Position numbers and translations under genes: made by a program. From Lapidilactobacillus gannanensis (GTDB taxonomy: Bacteria; Bacillota; Bacilli; Lactobacillales; Lactobacillaceae): a stretch of DNA of 38,865 nt. The DNA is taken from contig NZ_RHOT01000024.1 of NCBI RefSeq assembly GCF_003946675.1, forward strand, positions 1 through 38,865, read 5' to 3'. The notes under the pieces were generated by a model. The model was not told where the DNA came from. It worked only from the letters and a program-made list of their open reading frames with translations, and made no database searches. Of this stretch, positions 17,090-24,985 are shown in pieces; within the stretch, counting starts at the first letter, position 1; each line of letters starts with the position of its first letter.

Positions 17090-18274
17090 CTATTTTCCCA
17101 AAGCATGTTGTTGATCAATGGTCTGATTTAACTTAAAGTTAGCGCCTAACAATAAAATAACAAACAGCAACAACGCCCAAGGATAAATACTTAATCCAAT
17201 CCAGTTAGCGACCAATCCAAATAATGGCGGCGCAAAGGTACTACCAATATATGCCGAGGCCATTTGCACCCCGATCACGGCTTGGGAAGTTTCAGCACCA
17301 AAATTAAATGGCGTCGCGTGAATAATCGAAGGATAAATTGGCGCACAGCCTAGGCCAACAATCACTAAACCAAACAATGCAAAATAGTCTTGCTGAAGTG
17401 GTAACACAATACAAATAACCCCGATCAACACACCAAGACTGCCGAGGACAATCAAATTACGATCACCGAGCTTGTCGGCCACCAACCCTGATAGAAAGCG
17501 ACCAATTGTTATCCCAATATAAAAAAGTGAGGCAAATTTGGCCGCCGTTGCAGGTAAGACCTGCCGCGCTTGTACTAGGAAACTACTGGCCCATAAACCG
17601 GCGATAGCCTCCAAGGAGCAGTAACTAATAAAAGTTAACAACGCAATTTTCAATCCTGGAATTCTTAAAATTTCGGGTAAATGCAGCGCTTTTTTACTGG
17701 TGGCGTTAGTCTCGGCTTGACTGCCCGTCGAAATTCTCCATAATGGCAAGCTCACGAACAAAACAATCGTCAAAATAACTTGTAAAATACCTACAATCCA
17801 ATAACCAGCATGCCAACCAAGTTCATGAGTCAAGGCATAACTCATAATATAAGGACTAATGGCTGCACCCACACCCCAGAAACAATGGAGCCAATTCATT
17901 TGCCGCGAATTAAAATGCAAGGCCACGAAGTTATTCAAGGCCGCGTCAACAGCACCAGCACCCAGCCCATAAGGAATTGCCCACAAACAAAGCTGCCAAA
18001 ATTGAGTCGAAATTGAAAAGCCAAACAAAGCGACCGCTGTAGTTAAGACGCTTAACGCCGTCACCATGCCAGCACCCAACTTTCGAGTCATGCGGTCGGA
18101 AAATAAACTTGAAATAATCGTATCACCAGCAATAATCATCGTCACCATGCCAGCGTACGAAACCGGCACATTTAATTGCGTGTGCATCACCGGCCAACCA
18201 GCACCAATCAGTGAATCTGGCAACCCTAAACTAATAAATGCGACATAAATAATTCCTAATAACAGTGAAAACAT
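17090..18274 (-). CDS. MFS transporter
   Basis: A 394-aa, 12-helix major facilitator carrier. The first helix opens LLLGIIYVAFISLGLPDSLIG. The cytoplasmic loop 2-3 motif A appears as SDRMTRKLGAG and its second-half counterpart as VADKLGDRN. Helix 4-5 has GLGAGAVDAALNNFVALHF and NWLHCFWGVGAAISPY, a pattern of FucP-like/sugar-type carriers. The substrate cannot be assigned. AAGGGGA lies about 10 nt before the ATG at 18274. It is monocistronic, divergent from the pentapeptide gene. Confidence 0.88.
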   Translation of the reverse strand: MFSLLLGIIYVAFISLGLPDSLIGAGWPVMHTQLNVPVSYAGMVTMIIAGDTIISSLFSDRMTRKLGAGMVTALSVLTTAVALFGFSISTQFWQLCLWAIPYGLGAGAVDAALNNFVALHFNSRQMNWLHCFWGVGAAISPYIMSYALTHELGWHAGYWIVGILQVILTIVLFVSLPLWRISTGSQAETNATSKKALHLPEILRIPGLKIALLTFISYCSLEAIAGLWASSFLVQARQVLPATAAKFASLFYIGITIGRFLSGLVADKLGDRNLIVLGSLGVLIGVICIVLPLQQDYFALFGLVIVGLGCAPIYPSIIHATPFNFGAETSQAVIGVQMASAYIGSTFAPPLFGLVANWIGLSIYPWALLLFVILLLGANFKLNQTIDQQHALGK

Positions 18275-18412
18275 TCAGCAACAATCCCCTTAATCAAAGA
18301 TACAATGACCCTATTCTAGCGAAAAATCTCGATGTTTGCTAGCGCTTTTATGAAATTGTTTGTTGGATCTTTCAGAAATAAAACTGAAATTGATTAATTC
18401 TTCAAGACGACC

Positions 18413-18441
18413 TTGACCAAACATTCGTTCGTAAGTATATT
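18413..18441 (+). promoter_or_regulatory. Promoter of the pentapeptide-repeat gene
   Basis: TTGACC (18413-18418), 17-bp spacer, TATATT (18436-18441), about 30 bp before the start codon. Confidence 0.75.
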
Positions 18442-18470
18442 AGAAGTATCTCAAACAAAGGAATTTACTG

Positions 18471-19112
18471 ATGACAACTACTTTTATCCTACCAAACTTA
18501 CAACCGGCTCAGTTCACTGACCTCCTTAAAGTCGAAGATGCTTACCTTAGCCAAGTTGAAATTAATCAACAACAAGTTGACCAATTAGAAATTTATCATG
18601 CCATTATTGAACAGGCGCGGCTGACTCAATTAGATTTGACCAACTGTGATTTAGAGAAATTTGACCTCAATCAAGTTGAAATCAAAAATTGTGACTTCTC
18701 CAACTGCCATTTTGAAGAAGCCACCTTTTATCAAGTTCATTTTGTTAATTGTAAATTAATTGGCGCGACTTTTGACCAAGCTTATTTAGGCGATGTCACT
18801 TTTGAACATTGCCAATTGAGTTTGACTAATTGGCACCAATTAACGGCTAAACAAACAGCCTTTACTGACTGTGATTTAAGCGATGCCGACTTTAGTGAGG
18901 CTAAATTAACTAAAACTACTTTTTCTGGTAGTCGTTTGGAACAAGCCAGTTTTCTAGGTACCAGTTTAAAAAATCTAGATTTAAGCGAAAGTATTTTCAA
19001 AAATCTTGGTGTGCAAATGGGCGATTTATATGGCGTCAAGCTAGATCAGGAACAGGCCGCCCGCTTTGCCCAAATTTTCTTAAACGTAAAAATTAGTGAT
19101 CCAACTGATTAA
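18471..19112 (+). CDS. Pentapeptide repeat protein
   Basis: A 213-aa cytoplasmic protein. From about residue 50 to 180 it has tandem A(D/N)LXX-type five-residue repeats: LTQLDLTNCDLEKFDL, NCDFSNCHFEEATFYQVHF, DCDLSDADFSEAKLTKTTF, ASFLGTSLKNLDLSES. These predict a right-handed quadrilateral beta helix. Some such proteins (Qnr, MfpA) mimic DNA and protect gyrase, but most have no known role. It has its own promoter and an AAAGGA site. It is the last gene before the integrated element. Confidence 0.92.
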   Translation: MTTTFILPNLQPAQFTDLLKVEDAYLSQVEINQQQVDQLEIYHAIIEQARLTQLDLTNCDLEKFDLNQVEIKNCDFSNCHFEEATFYQVHFVNCKLIGATFDQAYLGDVTFEHCQLSLTNWHQLTAKQTAFTDCDLSDADFSEAKLTKTTFSGSRLEQASFLGTSLKNLDLSESIFKNLGVQMGDLYGVKLDQEQAARFAQIFLNVKISDPTD

Positions 19113-19126
19113 ATTCGAAAAAGCTA

Positions 19127-19155
19127 TTGAAACTAACGGCGAAATTCGATAGAAT
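19127..19155 (+). promoter_or_regulatory. tRNA-Gly promoter
   Basis: TTGAAA (19127-19132), a 17-bp spacer and TAGAAT (19150-19155) precede the tRNA by about 35 bp. Confidence 0.75.
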
Positions 19156-19190
19156 AGCTCTTGTGGTTAAATAATTACAATTTAATCCTT

Positions 19191-19261
19191 GCGGGTGTAG
19201 TTTAGTGGTAAAACACTAGCTTCCCAAGCTGGAGTCGCGAGTCCGATTCTCGTCACCCGCT
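19191..19261 (+). tRNA. tRNA-Gly (CCC), integration target
   Basis: 71 nt, acceptor arms GCGGGTG / CACCCGC, anticodon loop CTTCCCAAG (anticodon CCC). The 3' part from the anticodon arm onward is repeated at 31397-31446. The T stem here is CGAG/CTCG whereas the distal copy has CGGG/CCCG, a compensatory base-pair change. The functional gene thus carries a 3' end supplied by the element. Confidence 0.95.
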
Positions 19262-19262
19262 T
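19213..19262 (+). repeat. attL, tRNA-Gly 3' direct repeat
   Basis: It matches 31397-31446 in 48 of 50 positions; differences at 19240 (A against G) and 19250 (T against C). Looser similarity continues through the following terminator. The crossover should lie inside the identical 27-bp block at 19213-19239 or in the short identical blocks after it. Confidence 0.93.
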
Positions 19263-19268
19263 CATGTG

Positions 19269-19299
19269 AGAACCCTTGATTGATAAGGGTTCTTTTTTT
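19269..19299 (+). terminator. tRNA-Gly terminator (element-derived copy)
   Basis: AGAACCCTT (19269-19277) pairs with AAGGGTTCT (19285-19293), then a T run. A related hairpin follows attR at 31453-31480. Confidence 0.88.
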
Positions 19300-19479
19300 G
19301 TGTCTTCGTTTAAAAAAAGTGTTAGTTGTCAACAAATAGCAGAAAATATCAGTGAATATCAAAACTTTCGGACAACACTCCGGACAAGTTTCGGTTAGTT
19401 TAATGCTGTAAGACCAGTAGTTCATTCAGCTGAAAAGCTCTAACTCGGACACTTTTAATAAGTCTTGTCCATTATCCTG

Positions 19480-20622
19480 CTATCCCAGATTCTCCTCAAC
19501 AATTCGTGAGGCTTCCATCTGCGTCTCTTGAAAAATATCTGAATAAATATCAAGCGTTGTAGAAACAGATGCGTGTCCCAACATCTTAGAGATTGTGTGC
19601 GGATCAACTCCATTATTGACAAGAATAGAGGCAAAGGTATGTCGTAAAGCATGCGGGCTTAATTCTGGTAATCCAGCTCGTTTATTGATTCTCATCAACC
19701 ACAACCGTGGATGTGTTAATTCCGTAAACTCATTTTTGGAATTGCTAAAAATCAGTTGCTCACTTTTCTTAACCGTTATCCCAGAATCAAAAAAGTCAAC
19801 TTGTTGTTTTTGCCATGATTTTAAAATCGTCGCCGTTTTGCTAGTTAATTCAACTACTCGCCAAGAATTCTTAGTCTTGGGCTCTCCCAGGTAAAGCCGC
19901 CGTTGCTCACCTCTCGTTAACGTTCGCCGAATACGAATAATGGAACGGTCAAAATCAATATCTTCCCAGAATAACCCTAACAGTTCTCCCTCTCGACACC
20001 CAGTTGTAGCCATTAATTGAAAAAATGCATAGATTAGTAGTGGTTCATTTTTCTGAGCATCCTTAAGCAAAGCCTGTTGTTGCTTCTTAGTATAAAACTT
20101 ATTTTTTCGATGAGTCTGCTTTTGCTGACCTCGTGGCATAATAATATTGACTGCCGGGTTTTTACTAATGAATTCCCGCTTAACTGCAAAGTCCAAAATG
20201 CGAGAAATATTATAGGTGTATTCTTTAAATGAAAACAATTCCTTCGATAATTCATTCGTAAAATCTTGAATTTCTGCCGTTGTTATTCTTTGAATTAATT
20301 TATCACCAAATATTGGTAAAATATGAACTCTAAATTTTCCTAATAATTTTACATAACTTGATTCCTTAACGGTAAATTTATACGTTTTCAGCCACATTTG
20401 ATAAACTTCTTCAAATGTATATTTTGTCCGTCTCAATGTACCGTTCGTTTCAAAAATTGTTGCTTGTTCGTTCAAATATGCTTTTGCAGCATTTTTCCTT
20501 AAAAAACCTTTCTTTCGTACTTTCACTTCTTTGCCAGTCAGACGATCCATTCCAAGATACGCACTTACCTGCCAATATTTTTGATTGTCGCGTTTATTCA
20601 TATACGTTGAAAATACTGCCAT
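19480..20622 (-). CDS. int: Tyrosine site-specific integrase (Tn916/phage type)
   Basis: A 380-aa tyrosine recombinase that inserts and excises the element at tRNA-Gly. The N-terminal arm-binding region (KRDNQKYWQVSAYLGMDRLTGK) is followed by a SAM-like core-binding domain (about 70-155). The catalytic domain has Arg210 (TGCREGE), Lys near 249, His324 and Arg327 (HALRHTF), His350 (LGHAS) and nucleophile Tyr360 (DIYSD). Length is typical of Tn916-like integrases. GAGGAG precedes the ATG. It reads toward the tRNA, the standard layout. Confidence 0.96.
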   Translation of the reverse strand: MAVFSTYMNKRDNQKYWQVSAYLGMDRLTGKEVKVRKKGFLRKNAAKAYLNEQATIFETNGTLRRTKYTFEEVYQMWLKTYKFTVKESSYVKLLGKFRVHILPIFGDKLIQRITTAEIQDFTNELSKELFSFKEYTYNISRILDFAVKREFISKNPAVNIIMPRGQQKQTHRKNKFYTKKQQQALLKDAQKNEPLLIYAFFQLMATTGCREGELLGLFWEDIDFDRSIIRIRRTLTRGEQRRLYLGEPKTKNSWRVVELTSKTATILKSWQKQQVDFFDSGITVKKSEQLIFSNSKNEFTELTHPRLWLMRINKRAGLPELSPHALRHTFASILVNNGVDPHTISKMLGHASVSTTLDIYSDIFQETQMEASRIVEENLG

Positions 20623-20688
20623 TATTAATCTCTCCTCTTATACTCGGGGAAGCACATATGAAAGAAGATTAATAACAATAATTACTCA

Positions 20689-21180
20689 CTACCTAAATTT
20701 TAAATACCCTTCGGTGCCACGACGATCCATATAGGTTGGATCCTTGAAACGTTCAGCGATTGTTTGTTCACAACCGCGGCGCGTGATATCCAGAATAGGT
20801 TCATATTTGTTGCGCTCAACGATTTCAGCTAATTCTCTGGTAGGCAGGCTATTAAGTTGCTCCAATAAAAAGGCACGCTGCTTTGTCTCATCATTCGCCA
20901 AGCGATACATACGATCCAAAAATTCAGTATAGTCATCCATTACCATCTGAGTTGTCTTGGCATAATCGATTGCAACACCAGTTTCGACACTATAGAAAAT
21001 AGAAGTCGTCGTTCCCAATGCAAGTGCAATTTTCTGAACCATTGTATTGTCAGGAATTGTCCGACCATTTTCATAATTATTGACAGTTTGTGTTGAAACG
21101 CCAATTTCTTTTGCCAATTGCGCTTGAGTGACCTTGCGACTTTTACGCACTTTACGTAAAACATTTTTAAACGTGTTCAT
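20689..21180 (-). CDS. XRE-family repressor (CI-like) of the element
   Basis: A 163-aa regulator. An N-terminal helix-turn-helix (about residues 5-60: TQAQLAKEIGVSTQTVNNYENGR) is followed by a helical C-terminal part without a peptidase Ser/Lys dyad, so SOS self-cleavage is not expected. It lies upstream of int on the same strand and divergent from the excisionase-like gene. The 190-bp gap between them has AGCAAAT/ATTTGCT half-sites. It probably represses early genes of the element. GAGGTG precedes the ATG. Confidence 0.88.
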   Translation of the reverse strand: MNTFKNVLRKVRKSRKVTQAQLAKEIGVSTQTVNNYENGRTIPDNTMVQKIALALGTTTSIFYSVETGVAIDYAKTTQMVMDDYTEFLDRMYRLANDETKQRAFLLEQLNSLPTRELAEIVERNKYEPILDITRRGCEQTIAERFKDPTYMDRRGTEGYLKFR

Positions 21181-21200
21181 TTAATCACCTCGAATTTAGA

Positions 21201-21310
21201 ATACAGCAAACAGCAAATGTAGTCAACTTAATTATATTTTATTACGCTTATTAATCATTATTATACATATATTTGCTATTGATACTATTAAAAAGCAAAT
21301 TTGCTTGATT
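21201..21310. promoter_or_regulatory. Repressor operator cluster
   Basis: AGCAAA-type half-sites occur at 21205-21219 (AGCAAACAGCAAATG), at 21271-21277 (ATTTGCT) and as the perfect 14-bp palindrome AAGCAAATTTGCTT (21293-21306). The palindrome touches the -35 box of the rightward promoter. This is the arrangement expected for CI/Cro-type control. Confidence 0.65.
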
Positions 21311-21333
21311 TATAGTCGATTATCCCCTATACT
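21305..21333 (+). promoter_or_regulatory. Rightward early promoter of the element
   Basis: TTGATT (21305-21310), 17-bp spacer, TATACT (21328-21333). The -35 box overlaps the end of the 14-bp palindromic operator. Confidence 0.75.
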
Positions 21334-21367
21334 AAAGCTATAAAACATTTGTTCGGGGGAAGTGCAT

Positions 21368-21649
21368 ATGACAGAAAACAATCAACTCATCAGTAAAAAT
21401 ATGGAAAATACATTGGCTCTTCTATTGAGGAAACTAATCAACCAAGAGTTGCAAAAAAATGATTATTCCGATTTTCTCAATCAGAAGCAATGCGCGGCTT
21501 TTTTCAATATCAGTGTTAACACGCTTAAATGCTGGGTTAGCCTTGGATGTCCAGAAATACGGTTAGAAACAGGCAGTGTTTACTATACCAAGAAAGCTAT
21601 TTATGAATGGCTTACCCAGCATCAAAGAAGTCTAACAAGAATCCATTAA
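21368..21649 (+). CDS. Excisionase-like helix-turn-helix protein
   Basis: A 93-aa protein with a winged-helix/MerR-like DNA-binding region at about residues 40-85: FLNQKQCAAFFNISVNTLKC, followed by GCPEIRLETGSVYYTKKAIYEWL. This pattern is common to excisionases and related architectural proteins of integrative elements. The ATG at 21368 has GGGGGA 7 nt upstream. As first gene of the rightward early operon it could be either the recombination directionality factor or an activator. Confidence 0.75.
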   Translation: MTENNQLISKNMENTLALLLRKLINQELQKNDYSDFLNQKQCAAFFNISVNTLKCWVSLGCPEIRLETGSVYYTKKAIYEWLTQHQRSLTRIH

Positions 21650-21651
21650 AC

Positions 21652-21845
21652 AGATACCCCTACAAAGACGTGCGGAGTGCAAATGTAGCAGTGGAACTGC
21701 GGAAAGCCGGGCCGTGAGAGACCGGCGGTGCGGCACTAGGGAACCCAATTGGAAATTGGGCGAGCGACAAGCACGCTCGGTGGCGCTTGCGCCACCGAGT
21801 TTCACCCTCCGCATGTAACACGGAGGGTGAAACAGATAAAACAAG
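21652..21845. other. Candidate origin of transfer (oriT) or replication origin
   Basis: A GC-rich, gene-free, hairpin-dense block between the excisionase-like and MobT-like genes. It contains CCCAATT-GGA-AATTGGG (about 21743-21759), CTCGGTGGCGC-TT-GCGCCACCGAG (about 21776-21799, perfect) and TTTCACCCTCCG...CGGAGGGTGAAA (about 21799-21832, perfect 12-bp arms). In Tn916-like elements oriT lies immediately upstream of the MobT gene, the same position as here. The nick site is not identified. Confidence 0.65.
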
Positions 21846-21948
21846 TCAAGAAACAGTGATAGAGGTTGATACAACAGAGTTTTCAAAGAAACTTTAGATA
21901 AAATAAAAGTTGCCACTTATCTATTTCAACAAGATCGGAGCGAATAAC

Positions 21949-23193
21949 ATGGAAAAACTACGAAATTTAAGTATTGCTGAAGCAATTAAAGATTATCGGA
22001 CACATCGTCATTTAACGCTTAAAGAAATGGCTGACATCCTAAAGGTGTCAAAGTCAGCTGTTAGTCGTTACGAATCAGGAAAACGGCGCCCTGACAAGAA
22101 GACAATGGAAGAAATCAATACGTACATGCCATGGTTAGTCAACGATGGTAATCCGCTAGAATGCGTTTTTGATTATGTTCGTGTGAGAATCATGGACGCC
22201 ACGGTTGATGAGGTTATTACTAAGCTGCTCAATCTTAACCCTAAAACATTTGATGATGAGGGACACGGGTTATTGCACTATGACTCCTGCTTGAGCCGTG
22301 GACACATTAAAGTCCTGTATGATCACAATCGTGTTGAAGGAAATTCTAAAGGCGTTCTAGTTGAAATGACTGGACAAGGTTGCCGTGAATACGAGGTGTT
22401 GCTCAGTTATAAAAAATTCGACTGGAACACATTCCTCGTGACTGCTCAACAAGATTTCAAATGTTACTTCAAACGAATCGATATTGCCATTAATGACTAC
22501 TATGGCATTGTTGATATTCCAGATTTAATTGAAAAAACCAAACGTGGCGAAATTGGAACGAGATTTAAAAAGGTCCAATTTCAGGGAGGAATGGAAATAG
22601 TCAATTACGATGGTGAGACTATCATGCGCGACAGTGGCTCAAGTATTTACTTCGGAGCGCCAAAGTCAAATCTGCGAATTGTCTTTTATCAGAAAGATCT
22701 CGAAACTTTTGAAAAAACGGAAGTCTCTCATGAGAACTATGTCCCAATCAAAAACCGTTATGAGATTCGCCTCATGGACGATTATGCTGAAGACGCAGTT
22801 CTTAACTATTGTAAATTCGACCATAGTTTTCAAAGCCTTACACTAGGTATAATCGACTATTATATTTGTTATTACGACCCTACTGCGTCTGCTGGCGCCG
22901 AGGATCGATACGAACCGTGGCGACAACTTATTGAGGACGCCGATGAAGTACAGTTGAAAGCTAAGCCTAAAGAAAACAACTTCGATCATTCGGTCACAGC
23001 TCTTACTAAACAGTATGGACCGACACTATCAATGCTTGCAGCTTATCAAGCGAGAACGGGAGATAACTTATTTGAGAAGATTATCAGTGAAGCAAAGATG
23101 AAAAGGCGCCAAGAAAAAATGCTTGATACTAAGTTGGGTGAATTTGATGAGATATACGGCGATTATGATTGGGGAATGAATGAGGAGTGGTAA
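21949..23193 (+). CDS. MobT-like relaxase / Rep_trans replication initiator
   Basis: A 414-aa protein that probably nicks the element's origin for transfer and rolling-circle replication. Residues about 8-60 are an XRE helix-turn-helix (LKEMADILKVSKSAVSRYES). The rest follows the Rep_trans pattern: VFDYVRVRI, VEMTGQGCREYE, KCYFKRIDIAINDYYG, GSSIYFGAPKSNLRIVFYQK and KNRYEIRLMDD. HTH plus Rep_trans is the architecture of MobT (Tn916 Orf20). GGAG lies 8 nt before the ATG at 21949. Without conjugation genes nearby it would need a helper. Confidence 0.9.
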   Translation: MEKLRNLSIAEAIKDYRTHRHLTLKEMADILKVSKSAVSRYESGKRRPDKKTMEEINTYMPWLVNDGNPLECVFDYVRVRIMDATVDEVITKLLNLNPKTFDDEGHGLLHYDSCLSRGHIKVLYDHNRVEGNSKGVLVEMTGQGCREYEVLLSYKKFDWNTFLVTAQQDFKCYFKRIDIAINDYYGIVDIPDLIEKTKRGEIGTRFKKVQFQGGMEIVNYDGETIMRDSGSSIYFGAPKSNLRIVFYQKDLETFEKTEVSHENYVPIKNRYEIRLMDDYAEDAVLNYCKFDHSFQSLTLGIIDYYICYYDPTASAGAEDRYEPWRQLIEDADEVQLKAKPKENNFDHSVTALTKQYGPTLSMLAAYQARTGDNLFEKIISEAKMKRRQEKMLDTKLGEFDEIYGDYDWGMNEEW

Positions 23194-23385
23194 GAGGAAA
23201 AAATTGAAATCTAAATTCTGGTGCAAAAGTTAAGACACCAAAGAATGCGAGAATATTCTTTATAACAACAATCGCTGTAGCAACGATGACAGCACTTAAT
23301 GGTATGTCTAAAACTCATAGAACTTCTGATGAATTTTCTCGGTGCTATAAAAATCGGGTATTAAATTTCTGTGGAGGCTTAAGAA
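23194..23385 (+). other. Gene-free stretch with a decayed coding frame
   Basis: After the MobT-like gene one frame stays open (reading KVKTPKNARIFFITTIAVAT and onward), resembling a small membrane protein, but it follows a TGA and has no start codon or ribosome site. I regard it as a remnant of a transfer-region gene; the identity is unknown. Confidence 0.4.
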
Positions 23386-23445
23386 AAACGAAAAATAACT
23401 GCATACTCCATTTGTAAAATGAGAGCATACAGTTATTTTTCGTTT
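23386..23445. terminator. Bidirectional terminator
   Basis: AAACGAAAAATAACTG and CAGTTATTTTTCGTTT, plus further inner pairing, form arms of about 26 bp with three mismatches. It lies between the rightward MobT operon and the leftward exported-protein genes. Confidence 0.8.
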
Positions 23446-23560
23446 ACTCAATAATGAAATCAATCATGCAACCACTTCACAAACAATATAAAGCACGCGT
23501 TTCAATCTTCGAAGAAGGATTGGCTGAGGACCTGTCTCTGCTACCAATTCATCTTTAAGA

Positions 23561-24193
23561 TTAACTTTTACCAGTTGCGAAATCACTGCTGGAACTTTTG
23601 AGCTTCGTTTCGTAAAGTAAAGTGACCTGACCTAGTTTTAAAATGTTATCTGGATCAACTAACTTGACCGCATGGTAGGCGTCATCAATGAATTCAATTC
23701 GATAGGTGGTAAAGAAATCACCGCCAGGCTCAGGCATTGGTTGAATCTCAAGCTCATAACCAGAAATACCAGATTTATTCTTGATAGGCTTAATCTTCAG
23801 AATATCGAAACCTGCTGTTTCTGTCTGATTAGGAGGCCAAATTATCAACCAAGAATCATAGAAGAAAACTGCCGCCTCTGATTGTGACATCGTCTCAATT
23901 GACGTTAAATCAATCGCTTGCCAGCGTGCCTCGGTAAAATCCTTTTTTGAATTAACCTGTTCCTTTTTGCCGGAAGTATAAATTTGGTTATACAAGTCGA
24001 TAAAGTGATTGCCATCAGGATTATTAATGAATTTACTGCTGCTAACATTGCTGACTGATTTTTTAGAAGTATTAGCCGACTGGCTAGGTCTGGCGGAGCG
24101 GTCAAATCGGGAGATGAGACCGCCAGCCACCAATAAAGTGATAAAAAGCGTAACGACGACAGCCAAGATAGTTTTCTTACGCAACACATTCAC
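23561..24193 (-). CDS. Exported or membrane-anchored protein of unknown family
   Basis: A 210-aa protein with an N-terminal hydrophobic segment (KKTILAVVVTLFITLLVAGG, about residues 6-25) that is a signal anchor or signal peptide. A Ser-rich linker and one globular extracellular domain (about 60-210) follow. It is homologous to the broken chromosomal gene at 36782-37420: both end DPDN(I/L)L(K/Q)L...ETKLKS and share DF-(T/K)-x-x-x-W after the linker. It is the last of three exported-protein genes in a row (26 bp after the previous), under the XRE/Rgg-type gene. Function unknown. Confidence 0.75.
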   Translation of the reverse strand: MNVLRKKTILAVVVTLFITLLVAGGLISRFDRSARPSQSANTSKKSVSNVSSSKFINNPDGNHFIDLYNQIYTSGKKEQVNSKKDFTEARWQAIDLTSIETMSQSEAAVFFYDSWLIIWPPNQTETAGFDILKIKPIKNKSGISGYELEIQPMPEPGGDFFTTYRIEFIDDAYHAVKLVDPDNILKLGQVTLLYETKLKSSSSDFATGKS

Positions 24194-24218
24194 TCCAAGT
24201 CTAAAAAATTAAGAATTG

Positions 24219-24563
24219 TCAATAAACCTGAAACGTTCTTGTCTCATAATACGTGCGTCGGGAATAAGTACCATCTGTATTATAATAGACGGTTTCATCG
24301 TATGGATTTCTGTACACTGTGAAACCATGTGGATAATTAATTGTTTCGGTTTTATACGTTTTCGAATAAGTAACTACCCATTGGCCTCCTTCCCACTTTT
24401 CTTCAATATAGAGATAACTTGGTAACGTCACGACCTTGGCCAAAATTCCTTGGGTTGAATTTAGGTTAAGAGTTGCCGCGCTGACATTCACAGTTGGTAA
24501 TGCTACAAGCGAAAATAATAAGACACCAACACTACAAATTGCTCTTAAACTTAATTTTCTCAA
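24219..24563 (-). CDS. Small secreted protein, tandem paralogue 2
   Basis: A 114-aa exported protein. The signal peptide (LRAICSVGVLLFSLVALPTV) ends near VSAA. The mature part has LAKVVTLPSYLYIEEKW, TYSKTYKTETINY and an aromatic end (TYYETRTFQVY). It aligns with the neighbouring gene in AKV-x-x-(M/L)P, the KTET/KTEYT block and the ETRT(F/Y) end. I choose the TTG at 24563, 8 nt after GGGAGG; an earlier TTG at 24584 precedes that site. The upstream gene stops 17 bp before. No known family recognised. Confidence 0.72.
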   Translation of the reverse strand: MRKLSLRAICSVGVLLFSLVALPTVNVSAATLNLNSTQGILAKVVTLPSYLYIEEKWEGGQWVVTYSKTYKTETINYPHGFTVYRNPYDETVYYNTDGTYSRRTYYETRTFQVY

Positions 24564-24580
24564 TCTGTCTGCCTCCCAAC

Positions 24581-24937
24581 TCAATTATTAATTGGCGTAT
24601 AGTAATAAGTACGCGTTTCAAACCGCTGAACTTTTGGCGTTTGCTGTGTATCACTGGGTCCAGATTCACTAACATTGGAAACCGTATATTCTGTTTTAAA
24701 CGATTTTACATACGAAACGGTTGTATATGAAATTGCATCTTCACTCACGACAAACCAAGGTGAGTTTTCGTTTGCACGTAGTAACCATACATTAGTTTTA
24801 TATGGCATTTGGGCCACCTTTGCCATCGCAGACTGTGTGGAATCAGTCGCCTGAGTTGCGGCTCCAACATTACTCGTAGAAACTGAAGCTAAGGAAATTC
24901 CAACAAGTGCAGCAAAAATAATCAATGATTTTTTCAT
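24581..24937 (-). CDS. Small secreted protein, tandem paralogue 1
   Basis: A 118-aa exported protein. The signal peptide (KKSLIIFAALVGISLASVST) has a likely cut near VGAA. The mature part contains MAKVAQMPYKTNVWLL, SYVKSFKTEYTVSN and a terminal ETRTYYYTPINN. It is a divergent duplicate of the next gene. The start at 24937 follows AGAGGA; the six residues before it read through the ribosome site and are excluded. A cre-like palindrome lies 23 bp upstream, suggesting carbon catabolite control. Function unknown. Confidence 0.72.
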   Translation of the reverse strand: MKKSLIIFAALVGISLASVSTSNVGAATQATDSTQSAMAKVAQMPYKTNVWLLRANENSPWFVVSEDAISYTTVSYVKSFKTEYTVSNVSESGPSDTQQTPKVQRFETRTYYYTPINN

Positions 24938-24959
24938 ATTTGTAGTTCCTCTCATTTTT

Positions 24960-24985
24960 TGAAACCGATTTCACGATTAATTATA
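24960..24985 (-). promoter_or_regulatory. -10 box and cre-like site of the secreted-protein operon
   Basis: On the minus strand TATAAT (24985-24980) is followed by TGAAATCGGTTTCA (24973-24960), an exact fit to the CcpA consensus TGWAANCGNTNWCA. A cre just past the -10 box would block transcription (repression by glucose). No clear -35 box is seen. Confidence 0.6.

Noticed and set aside
19595..20672. Plus-strand frames inside the integrase gene
   Set aside because: They are shadows of a clear 380-aa tyrosine recombinase.
21632..21916. A 94-codon open frame on the minus strand
   Set aside because: It lies exactly over the hairpin-rich oriT candidate, has no ribosome site and its composition follows the hairpins, so it is a by-product of non-coding structure.
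24494..24730. Plus-strand frame opposite the secreted mini-proteins
   Set aside because: The minus-strand frames have ribosome sites, signal peptides and mutual homology; the plus-strand frame has none.
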